DNA of 64,000 nucleotides. Origin: an uncultured Prevotella sp. (GTDB taxonomy: Bacteria; Bacteroidota; Bacteroidia; Bacteroidales; Bacteroidaceae). Shown here piece by piece: positions 35,714 to 42,538 of the stretch. Within the stretch, counting starts at the first letter, position 1. The number at the start of each line of letters is the position of its first letter. Location: assembly GCF_946407605.1 (NCBI RefSeq), contig NZ_CAMJOS010000005.1, positions 1 to 64,000 on the forward strand, given 5' to 3'. Below the pieces are notes generated by a model. That model had not been told where the DNA came from. It did not search any database and worked only from the letters and a program-made list of their open reading frames with translations. Made by a program: the position numbers and the translations under genes.

Positions 35714-35945
35714 TGTTCTTCTTCTGTTTTTGTTGTTAATACTCGAATCGCTGCGGGGCATTAGATTTCCTCCTCTTCAAACGTGTCATTCATTGTGGCA
35801 CCCACATTGTCGCCGCCGCTCACCATGAGCATCCCGGTGTGTTGTAACTTGACGACCTTCATCGTCGGTTTCTGATAATCTTTTTTGTTCATTTCCTTTT
35901 TGATTTTTAATTTGTTAATGAATAATATGTTTGCAAATTATTGTA
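35459..35945. repeat. 487-bp direct repeat, copy A
   Basis: Matches 37474-37960 at a constant offset of 2015 bp with only one mismatch noted (35896 C versus T). It covers the lipoprotein N-terminus, the 43-residue ORF and the upstream region. The match starts and ends abruptly. Confidence 0.92.
35761..35892 (-). CDS. 43-residue conserved small protein upstream of lipoprotein (copy A)
   Basis: From ATG 35892: starts MNKKDYQKPTMKVVKLQHTG, continues MLMVSGGDNVG and ends in an acidic tail (DTFEEEEI). The pattern of a basic N-terminus, 'KPTMKVVKL', then 'SGGD' resembles many short Bacteroidales proteins next to surface lipoprotein genes. Its stop overlaps an ATG (TAATG) in the frame of the lipoprotein, implying translational coupling. 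It is identical in copy B. Function unknown; the Gly-Gly after a hydrophobic stretch could be a processing site, but this is speculation. Confidence 0.65.
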   Translation of the reverse strand: MNKKDYQKPTMKVVKLQHTGMLMVSGGDNVGATMNDTFEEEEI

Positions 35946-35994
35946 CACAGAAGTACACAAAAGGAACCGTCCCTTCTGTGTACTTCTGTGTACA
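35942..35994. terminator. 18-bp perfect inverted repeat after lipoprotein copy B
   Basis: TGTACACAGAAGTACACA (35942-35959) and TGTGTACTTCTGTGTACA (35977-35994) pair perfectly with a 17-nt loop containing AAAGGAACCGTCCC. It lies 10 bp past the stop of copy B and immediately upstream of the copy A transcription unit. It is probably a terminator; each arm is itself partly symmetrical. Confidence 0.7.
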
Positions 35995-36003
35995 CATTCT
36001 TTC

Positions 36004-37728
36004 TTATTCCACGTCCTTCACCAAGCGCACGGCGTGCCCGTTACAGCGGTAATCGCCGATATTCGACAGAAACAGTAATTGATTGCTAAACATTAATCTG
36101 ATGGCTTTGGTCTCTTCATTATTCGCGGGTGTTGACGACCAATAGTGGCCTACATACGTGGCTTGTTCAACCGTTGTACCGCTACGGTAGCCAGTAATTG
36201 GCAGGAACACGCAACCTTTGGCAGCAAGAGCAGTCCACTGGGTCGTGGTACACTTCGTTGCGTCGTTCCATTGGCTGACGCTGTTGAGAGCGCCCCACGA
36301 GGTAGCCTCGCCATTAGCAATAGTCACACCGTCGGGGAACAGGATGGCACCTCTCACACCTCCACTACCGTTATTGGTGTTGATGGTGGCAAGGGTGTAG
36401 CGGACATTGCTGGTGCCTTTAACGGTAGCACCGCTGCGGGTATTGAACAAGTAATCCCACTCACTGCTGGTCAGCGTGCGCCAGCCAGAGTTAGCTGTGT
36501 TGCCGCCATTGCTGATGGCCAGCGTACCCCAGTCGTTCCTCAGAGTTTCGCTGGCGCTATTGGAGCCGTAATAAGAATGACTTGTGACTTGATTATTATT
36601 GTTGGTGACAAAAGTGCAGAGGCCATACGTGTTGTAAGCGGCGGTATAGCCTACCCAGCCGAAGAGGTCGACCGTAGAGCCTGCGGCAAACGAGGTATTA
36701 CCAGCAGCATTGCCGATGAAGTCCCACTGGTGCTCGGCAAACTGCCACGAAGAGGCCGCGTAGTTGTATGTGTTGGTAGGACCGCCATCCGCAATCACTG
36801 CCTGGAGGTTGCCCTGCGAGAAGCGCACTTTGTGGCCGCCAGCGTTGATGGCGAACTTGCCAGGGAGTGCACCCTCGGGCAGATCTACAGCACTTCTGTT
36901 GATGTTATAAATCTTGCCAGATACGAGCGTTTTACTGCCGCTGCCGAGGACGATAGCATTACCGCCCACTGTCAGGGAGAGAGAATTCAAATTAGTACCA
37001 TATGGTACAGCAACTGCAAATGTAGCATTACCTGAACCGTCAGTAGTGACATTTCCACTAATCGTAAGTGAACCTCCATCGGTTAATGTTGCTGTAACCT
37101 CAGTGCTGGGTGTCAAGCCAGTGATGGTGAAGTTGAGAATGGCATTACAGGGACTCAGCTCAAAGCCATCGGAATATGAACCTGCCCACTCCATGCAGAA
37201 TTGCTCTACAGCTAAAGCCTTCGTGGTGGCAAAAGCGTTGTTATTATTATAAGCCAATTCAGCGTTATAACCTTTATTTTCAGTAATAGAGAAATAGCCA
37301 TAGGTTCCATAGTCGTTTGGCAGCAACGAGGCCGCAACAGTTTCAGCAGAGCTGAAAAGTGCAGCGGCAGTGCCAGAATATGGATTCTTGGTAGTAATGG
37401 TACCGCTGAATGTTGTGCCACCATCATATGTCAGCGTGCCACCAAACAGGCCTGCATCATTATGTGCACCAATCACAAACAACTTGTCGCCCGAGCTGAA
37501 GGAGAGTTTCATGGTCGATTCGTTATACGTGGCGCGGGTAATGCGGCTATTGGCTGCCTCGTCGCCCTCGCGGGTTACGTTGACGGTTACGGGAATGGTG
37601 TAGCCTTTCTTAGCGGTCGGTTCGTTGTTAACGATAGCGTCGTCGTCGCTGCTGCAAGCGGTGGTCAGCAGCATGGCTGGCATCAGCAGGGCCATTGCCA
37701 GCATCTTGAAGATATTCTTTGTTTTCAT
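36004..37728 (-). CDS. Fimbrillin-like surface lipoprotein, FISUMP C-terminus (copy B)
   Basis: 574 residues from ATG 37728, with the same signal peptide and first 85 residues as copy A. A middle part is similar but diverged (ILNFTITGLTPSTEVTATLT). The C-terminal half is different: GALPGKFAINAGGHKVRFSQ, WDFIGN, WRTLTSSEWDYLFNTRSG, YWSSTPANNEETKAIRLMF, a FISUMP-type module. It is preceded by its own 43-residue ORF and sits 110 bp upstream of copy A's small ORF. The pair looks like a tandem duplication followed by replacement of the exposed C-terminal part. Confidence 0.75.
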   Translation of the reverse strand: MKTKNIFKMLAMALLMPAMLLTTACSSDDDAIVNNEPTAKKGYTIPVTVNVTREGDEAANSRITRATYNESTMKLSFSSGDKLFVIGAHNDAGLFGGTLTYDGGTTFSGTITTKNPYSGTAAALFSSAETVAASLLPNDYGTYGYFSITENKGYNAELAYNNNNAFATTKALAVEQFCMEWAGSYSDGFELSPCNAILNFTITGLTPSTEVTATLTDGGSLTISGNVTTDGSGNATFAVAVPYGTNLNSLSLTVGGNAIVLGSGSKTLVSGKIYNINRSAVDLPEGALPGKFAINAGGHKVRFSQGNLQAVIADGGPTNTYNYAASSWQFAEHQWDFIGNAAGNTSFAAGSTVDLFGWVGYTAAYNTYGLCTFVTNNNNQVTSHSYYGSNSASETLRNDWGTLAISNGGNTANSGWRTLTSSEWDYLFNTRSGATVKGTSNVRYTLATINTNNGSGGVRGAILFPDGVTIANGEATSWGALNSVSQWNDATKCTTTQWTALAAKGCVFLPITGYRSGTTVEQATYVGHYWSSTPANNEETKAIRLMFSNQLLFLSNIGDYRCNGHAVRLVKDVE

Positions 37729-37960
37729 TGTTCTTCTTCTGTTTTTGTTGTTAATACTCGAATCGCTGCGGGGCATTAGATTTCCTCCTCTTCAAACGTG
37801 TCATTCATTGTGGCACCCACATTGTCGCCGCCGCTCACCATGAGCATCCCGGTGTGTTGTAACTTGACGACCTTCATCGTCGGTTTCTGATAATCTTTTT
37901 TGTTCATTTCTTTTTTGATTTTTAATTTGTTAATGAATAATATGTTTGCAAATTATTGTA
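37474..37960. repeat. 487-bp direct repeat, copy B
   Basis: Second copy of the repeat at 35459-35945, same orientation. Recombination between the copies would delete 2015 bp and fuse the upstream region of B to the body of A. Confidence 0.92.
37776..37907 (-). CDS. 43-residue conserved small protein upstream of lipoprotein (copy B)
   Basis: Same sequence and arrangement as the ORF at 35761-35892, including the TAATG junction with the lipoprotein frame. Retention of an intact frame in both copies supports coding function, although the copies may be too recent for this to carry much weight. Confidence 0.65.
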   Translation of the reverse strand: MNKKDYQKPTMKVVKLQHTGMLMVSGGDNVGATMNDTFEEEEI

Positions 37961-38051
37961 TTGTCCAGCACGTGGTGATGTAGAACATGGCTGCTACTCC
38001 ATAATAATAATACTCATTCATAGTCTTTCCTCGTAATATCTTTGTGTTTGT

Positions 38052-38195
38052 TTATTTCTTGTTGTTTTTGTTAAGTCTGCGCTGTCTCCAATTGCTGTGG
38101 TAATAAATGGTGTAGATGAACCCCGCCCACGCTAGGATATAGGTGACGGCGAGGGGGATGGAGAGCCACAGGGGCATGTCGAGAAATTGCTTCAT
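38052..38195 (-). CDS. Small single-TM membrane protein
   Basis: 47 residues from ATG 38195: MKQFLDMPLWLSIPLAVTYI then LAWAGFIYTIYYH and a basic tail (NWRQRRLNKNNKK). One hydrophobic helix with positive charges after it. A longer frame reaches upstream to 38339 but lacks membrane-protein features before this Met. TACCTTCG, a near -7 box, lies about 25 bp upstream on minus. No family recognised; it is divergent from the AraC-type regulator. Confidence 0.5.
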   Translation of the reverse strand: MKQFLDMPLWLSIPLAVTYILAWAGFIYTIYYHSNWRQRRLNKNNKK

Positions 38196-38330
38196 GTGCG
38201 TCTGTTTTCTAATTTGGCGCGAAGGTACAAAAAATAATGCAATCGGGGCCCGATTTTTGGTGGGTAGGTGTCTCACAACTTGATTTTGATATATTTTTTG
38301 TTGTCTCAAAACCAAGTTGTGAGATTTTTT

Positions 38331-38362
38331 TTTGCCCATTTCATCGGAAATATATACTTTTG
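38331..38362 (+). promoter_or_regulatory. Promoter of AraC-type regulator
   Basis: TTTG (38331-38334), 20-bp spacer, TACTTTTG (38355-38362). Two imperfect inverted segments with CAAGTTGTGAGA/TCTCACAACTTG (12-bp arms, 38272-38283 and 38312-38323) lie just upstream and may be a regulator site. Confidence 0.7.
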
Positions 38363-38424
38363 CAGGCGAAAATGAAAAAACCTCATCGATTCATCGTTCG
38401 ATAGGCTGTGTAAAGGGAAAGGAA

Positions 38425-39531
38425 ATGATTGGAATATCGGAAATGCAATGTGGCGGAATGCTGACGATGGTGCTGCTGGCACTGACGGTGGCTTTCCAGC
38501 TGCCCCGACGAGCGATGAGAAACAAGGTGTTTGGCAGGGCACGCTGGCTGATGGCGGGCGGACTGGCGCTGATAGCGGCGCAGTTTCTGCTGCAGTACAT
38601 AGGCGGCTACCGACAGATGGGCGTGACGCAGGCCGTGTTCTGGAACCTGATATTCTTCATACCTTGTACTGTTACCATCAATCTGGCTTTGCTCTACGTA
38701 CAGCAGAAAGGGCGCATTGCCCTTTTGAACTGGTGTTTCGGCCCCGTGCTGTATGTCATAGCGCTGATTCAGCTGGTGGCTACGGCGCTGGCCGACGGCA
38801 TTCCCTTTGAACAGGAGTCGCAGGCGCTGAGAATAGCGGAATATGTGGGGTCTGGCCTGCTTCTGCTGATACAGAGTCATTATTTCCTGTCGCTATACAA
38901 GGGCTACCGCCGTATGCAGCGTGCGGTGGACGAGTATTTTGACCACGAACGTAAGGACCTGTTAGGATGGATGGGACGTAGTGTGACGATGCTGGCCGTC
39001 ATCACCCTGTTCGTGCCTGTCGTGATATTCCAGGAGGGCTGGATGCTCTCTGCCTTTGCCTGCACGTTCTTCGCTATCATCTATTATTGCGCCAGCTGTT
39101 TCCATAGCTACGGCATCAGTCAGGACTTGCAGCGTGTGGAGGAGGCTGAGGCTATCATGGAGGAGAATGATGGCGACACAACGCTGAGCGATGAAGACTT
39201 ACAACGCGTAGAGCAGGCCATCGAGAAATGGGTGGAAGCAGGTAACTACCGCAAGTCGAACCTCACGCTGACCATCGTGGCCAACGAGATGGATGTGCAG
39301 CGCTATCTGCTGAAGGCGTGGCTCCAGAAGTCGGAGTATGGCAGGTTGACACAATGGCTGAACCACCTGCGCGTGGAGGAGGCGCAGCGTCTGATGAAGG
39401 AGCACCCGGGATGGTCGGTAGATGCGGTGGCCGACCAGTGTGGCTTCAGTCTCTCCAGCTTCCATCGTGTGTTCCGGCAATATACAGGTATGACGCCCTC
39501 GCACTTCCAGCGCTCCTGCGCCAAGTCGTAA
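38425..39531 (+). CDS. AraC-family regulator with multi-spanning membrane domain
   Basis: 368 residues from ATG 38425, preceded by AAAGGGAAAGGAA; a TTG at 38332 in the same frame lies inside the promoter and is not the start. The N-terminal 240 residues hold about seven hydrophobic helices (for example MLTMVLLALTVAFQL, WLMAGGLALIAAQFLL, FFIPCTVTINLALLYV, MLAVITLFVPVVIF). The C-terminus (about 270-368) is a two-helix-turn-helix AraC domain ending HPGWSVDAVADQCGFSLSSF and RVFRQYTGMTPSHF. A membrane-embedded sensor directly joined to a DNA-binding domain would act without phosphorelay. Target genes are not evident; the divergent small membrane protein is the nearest. Confidence 0.85.
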   Translation: MIGISEMQCGGMLTMVLLALTVAFQLPRRAMRNKVFGRARWLMAGGLALIAAQFLLQYIGGYRQMGVTQAVFWNLIFFIPCTVTINLALLYVQQKGRIALLNWCFGPVLYVIALIQLVATALADGIPFEQESQALRIAEYVGSGLLLLIQSHYFLSLYKGYRRMQRAVDEYFDHERKDLLGWMGRSVTMLAVITLFVPVVIFQEGWMLSAFACTFFAIIYYCASCFHSYGISQDLQRVEEAEAIMEENDGDTTLSDEDLQRVEQAIEKWVEAGNYRKSNLTLTIVANEMDVQRYLLKAWLQKSEYGRLTQWLNHLRVEEAQRLMKEHPGWSVDAVADQCGFSLSSFHRVFRQYTGMTPSHFQRSCAKS

Positions 39532-39566
39532 GAGATAGCGCATCTCCTCCGTTAAGAAACATAAAA

Positions 39567-39601
39567 ATTATGAATTATGCATTATGCATTATGAATTATT
39601 T
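39567..39601. repeat. ATTATGA/ATTATGC heptad repeat
   Basis: Five 7-bp units (ATTATGA, ATTATGC, ATTATGC, ATTATGA, ATTATTT) directly abutting the -7 box of the SpoIIE gene, so a change in copy number would alter the promoter's upstream sequence. Confidence 0.85.
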
Positions 39602-39603
39602 TG

Positions 39604-39611
39604 TATCTTTG
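39604..39611 (+). promoter_or_regulatory. -7 box of TPR-SpoIIE gene
   Basis: TATCTTTG, 28 bp before the ATG at 39640. The expected -33 position falls inside the ATTATGN heptad repeat and has no TTTG. Confidence 0.6.
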
Positions 39612-39639
39612 CACACGGACAATCTCCAAAAATGGATAT

Positions 39640-41718
39640 ATGAACACAATCAGACTTCGCTATTTGACGCTGGTGGTGACGCTCGCTGCCGTCATTTTCC
39701 TGTCTGGATGTGGAGGCAGCTCCAAAGAACGGGAAAGGCTAAACAGAGAAGCAGAGGACATGATCTACGAGGCCTATATGGCCAAGGACTATCCGCGTAT
39801 CATAGAACTGGTGGACAGTTTCAAGCTGCAGGGATGTCTTTCCGAAGGTAAAGCCTGCTACTGGCTGGGCTACGCCTATGACCGTATGATGCAGAAACGC
39901 ATGGCCGAACTGTACTGGAAGACGGGTATCGCCGCTGTAGAGAACTCTACTGACGACGAGGACGTGCGGGTGTATGCCGGCATTGCCAACCGTTTGACGG
40001 GTCTTCTGAGTACATGGACTGAATATGAAGACGCCCTGAAAGTGGCCATACCCGCTACAGAACGGTTGAAAAGCCTTGGGCGTGACACACTCAGCGAATA
40101 CACCAACATGCTCATCTATATCGGCTGTAGTCAGAGCCGTCTGGGGTTGAGTGATGACAAGACCGACAATCGTCTGGAAGAGGCTTATCGCGCCCATCTC
40201 GACAATATCAGGAGACACCCGAATGCCATCAGCTACCGCGATGCTATCGTGGGCGTGATTAACATCAGCTACAACTATCTGGAAATAGCCGACTATAAGA
40301 AGGCTGTATTATGGCTTGAGCGCCTGAACCAGTTGATCGACGGATATGAGAAGCAGGCTGACGCGCGACCTGACTATAGCAACAAACAGCGGGCTCGCTA
40401 CAACATCTATTTAGCCAGAGCCTTAGAGGGTATGGGGCGCAAGGACGAAGCCGCCGAGGCCTACAGGCTGTTTTGCCAGACAGATTTCTTCCAGACGGCA
40501 GAAGGCAAGATACTGGCCAGCGACTATCTGCGACTGGCAGGACGTTGGCAGGATGCTGCCGACAACTTCGGAAGCCTGGATGAAATGATGAAAGAGTTCG
40601 GCACCAGCTATTCGTTGGAGAACATACAGAAAATGCTCCTAAAGAAGTATGAAGTCAATAAGAAGGCCGGACGAATCGACACGGCCCGTGCCGTGAGCTT
40701 AAGTATCACCGAACGGCTCGACTCGGCCATCACCCTCTCGCGCATCGCCGAAGCCCGTGAAGAGGCGGCTGTACACCAGAAGGAACTGGAGATGACAGCC
40801 GAGAATGAGCGTTACGTTCGCCAGCGCCACATCGGACGAGTGATTGGTATGGCGGCAACCATTCTGTTCCTCCTCGTCTACATCATCGTGCGCCACCGCA
40901 TGGGAGTCCGTCTGAGAAAGGCCCACAACGACCTGAAGACGGCCTACGACCAGCTCGAAGAGACCACCAGCGCCAAGGAGCGCATGGAGAGTGAGCTGCG
41001 CATTGCCCGCGACATACAGATGTCGATGGTGCCCAGCGTGTTCCCCAACGTAGAGGGTCTCGATATGTATGCCTCGATGACACCCGCCAAGGAGGTGGGT
41101 GGCGACCTGTACAACTTCCTCTGGAAAGGCGACATGCTCTATTTCTGCATCGGCGATGTCAGCGGCAAGGGTGTGCCCGCATCGCTCTTCATGGCCATCG
41201 TCACACGCGGATTCCGCACACTGGCATTGACAGGAAGAACACCAGCGGAGATAGCCACCCGATTGAACTCCGAACTGACCGAGAGCAACGAGGAAGGCAT
41301 GTTTGTCACCATGTTCATCTGCAGGTACGACCTGAAACAGCATCGGATAGAATACTGTAATGCCGGGCACAATCCGCCCGTCATCGGCAATGCCGAAGGA
41401 CAATTCGCCTTCCTCGATGTCAAGGAGACCAATGCCCCCATCGGGCTTTGGCCCGATCTGGAATATGTGGGCGAAGAGATGGAGCTATCCAGCGGCAGTA
41501 TAATGCTGCTCTACACCGACGGCCTGAACGAAGCCGAGAACCGCCAGCAGGAACAGTATGGCGAAGACCGTATCATCCAGTTGATGACGTCGCACGCTTC
41601 TCTAAGTATGCGCGACATCATCGAGGCCCTCAAGGCCGACACCGACCAGTTCCGCGACGGCGCCGAGCAGAACGACGACCTCACCATGCTCGCCTTCCGC
41701 ATCACCAACAGACAATAG
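39640..41718 (+). CDS. TPR / SpoIIE-type PP2C phosphatase, membrane anchored
   Basis: 692 residues from ATG 39640; upstream TTG 39601 lies before the -7 box. The N-terminus has a lipoprotein-like signal (VIFLSGCGG). TPR-like helical repeats fill about 30-380, then a TM helix (about 400-420, IGMAATILFLLVYIIV), a coiled coil and a SpoIIE/RsbU phosphatase domain (about 455-692, starting RIARDIQMSMVP, with GGDLYNF, GDVSGKGVPASLFMA and DGLNEAEN). Such proteins dephosphorylate anti-sigma-factor antagonists or similar partners in response to an extracytoplasmic signal. No anti-sigma genes are adjacent. Monocistronic by context. Confidence 0.88.
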   Translation: MNTIRLRYLTLVVTLAAVIFLSGCGGSSKERERLNREAEDMIYEAYMAKDYPRIIELVDSFKLQGCLSEGKACYWLGYAYDRMMQKRMAELYWKTGIAAVENSTDDEDVRVYAGIANRLTGLLSTWTEYEDALKVAIPATERLKSLGRDTLSEYTNMLIYIGCSQSRLGLSDDKTDNRLEEAYRAHLDNIRRHPNAISYRDAIVGVINISYNYLEIADYKKAVLWLERLNQLIDGYEKQADARPDYSNKQRARYNIYLARALEGMGRKDEAAEAYRLFCQTDFFQTAEGKILASDYLRLAGRWQDAADNFGSLDEMMKEFGTSYSLENIQKMLLKKYEVNKKAGRIDTARAVSLSITERLDSAITLSRIAEAREEAAVHQKELEMTAENERYVRQRHIGRVIGMAATILFLLVYIIVRHRMGVRLRKAHNDLKTAYDQLEETTSAKERMESELRIARDIQMSMVPSVFPNVEGLDMYASMTPAKEVGGDLYNFLWKGDMLYFCIGDVSGKGVPASLFMAIVTRGFRTLALTGRTPAEIATRLNSELTESNEEGMFVTMFICRYDLKQHRIEYCNAGHNPPVIGNAEGQFAFLDVKETNAPIGLWPDLEYVGEEMELSSGSIMLLYTDGLNEAENRQQEQYGEDRIIQLMTSHASLSMRDIIEALKADTDQFRDGAEQNDDLTMLAFRITNRQ

Positions 41719-41929
41719 AACTCATCCAATGCAAAAAAAAATAATATGAGAAAGAACGGGTCACCAGCAAAACCCTGTGTCCTTTCAAGTTTGTCTTCTT
41801 CCTGCCATTTTACAGGTAGTGGAAAAAGCATTCAGGGTCAGCAAAGGGAATCTGGAGATGCGCCCCATAGGAATCTTGTTGGAAGAGTATTAAATAATCT
41901 TAAATTTTGAAAGGCGCGTATATAAGAAG

Positions 41930-41960
41930 TTGTGTATGTCGTGGAATATACGTACCTTTG
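41930..41960 (+). promoter_or_regulatory. rpsJ promoter
   Basis: TTG (41930-41932), 20-bp spacer, TACCTTTG (41953-41960). The leader of about 85 nt before ATG 42053 contains TTTGCCGCTG... and CTTTAGCGGCAGC, which can pair (GCCGCT with AGCGGC) and may form a regulatory hairpin. The spacer 41719-41929 holds no supported gene. Confidence 0.7.
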
Positions 41961-42052
41961 CAGCCCGGAAATGAGAAAAGGCTTGCCGCTGAGCAAATGA
42001 CTCTTTAGCGGCAGCAAATAGTAAAATTCAAAATTCAAAAATTTAAATTACA

Positions 42053-42358
42053 ATGAGTCAAAAAATTCGTATCAAGCTGAAGAGCTACGACCACAAGTTG
42101 GTTGACAAGTCAGCAGAGAAGATTGTGAAGGCCGTGAAGGCTACAGGTGCTATCATCAGCGGTCCTATTCCCCTTCCCACCCACAAGCGTATCTACACCG
42201 TGAACCGTTCTACCTTCGTTAACAAGAAGGCTCGTGAGCAGTTCCAGTTGTCAGACTACAAGCGTCTGATTGACATCTACAGCTCTACTGCAAAGACTGT
42301 TGATGCCCTGATGAAGCTCGAGCTCCCCAGCGGTGTTGAGGTTGAGATCAAGGTGTAG
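42053..42358 (+). CDS. rpsJ: 30S ribosomal protein S10, stand-alone gene
   Basis: 101 residues, full length. [20 protein letters not shown], then [17 protein letters not shown] and a C-terminal [10 protein letters not shown] are diagnostic of S10, a 30S head protein that also links transcription and translation as NusE. In most bacteria, including Bacteroidales, rpsJ heads the S10 operon after the elongation factor G gene. Here it has its own promoter and terminator, a stress-type phosphatase upstream and a TPR lipoprotein downstream. It is either relocated or a second copy. All expected features of a functional S10 seem present. Confidence 0.95.
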   Translation: MSQKIRIKLKSYDHKLVDKSAEKIVKAVKATGAIISGPIPLPTHKRIYTVNRSTFVNKKAREQFQLSDYKRLIDIYSSTAKTVDALMKLELPSGVEVEIKV

Positions 42359-42392
42359 TTTCTGATTGAAACCATCGGATAAGAAGAAAAAT

Positions 42393-42426
42393 GCGGTGCT
42401 TTCCTTTGTGGAGGCACCGCTTCTTT
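42393..42426 (+). terminator. Terminator of rpsJ
   Basis: GCGGTGC (42393-42399) and GCACCGC (42414-42420), with extra pairing of CTTTCC/GTGGAG, are followed by TTCTTTTTAT. A clear intrinsic terminator. Confidence 0.85.
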
Positions 42427-42489
42427 TTATTTTATCTTAATAAAACAAAAAAAGGGCGGCAAAGGCGATGTGGTATAGTTTTTTATCAC

Positions 42490-42497
42490 TATCTTTG
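42490..42497 (+). promoter_or_regulatory. -7 box of TPR lipoprotein operon
   Basis: TATCTTTG, 41 bp before ATG 42539. No -33 TTTG at normal spacing. Confidence 0.6.
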
Positions 42498-42538
42498 CAG
42501 ATTAATAGGAATACATAACATTTTAATAAACAACAACA

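Noticed and set aside
37953..38021. 22-codon minus-strand ORF (MNEYYYYGVAAMFYITTCW...)
   Set aside because: Very short, overlaps the end of the 487-bp repeat and the presumed promoter of the downstream genes; no supporting signal.
41747..41911. About 55-codon plus-strand ORF before rpsJ
   Set aside because: No promoter, composition unlike a protein and probably upstream spacer.
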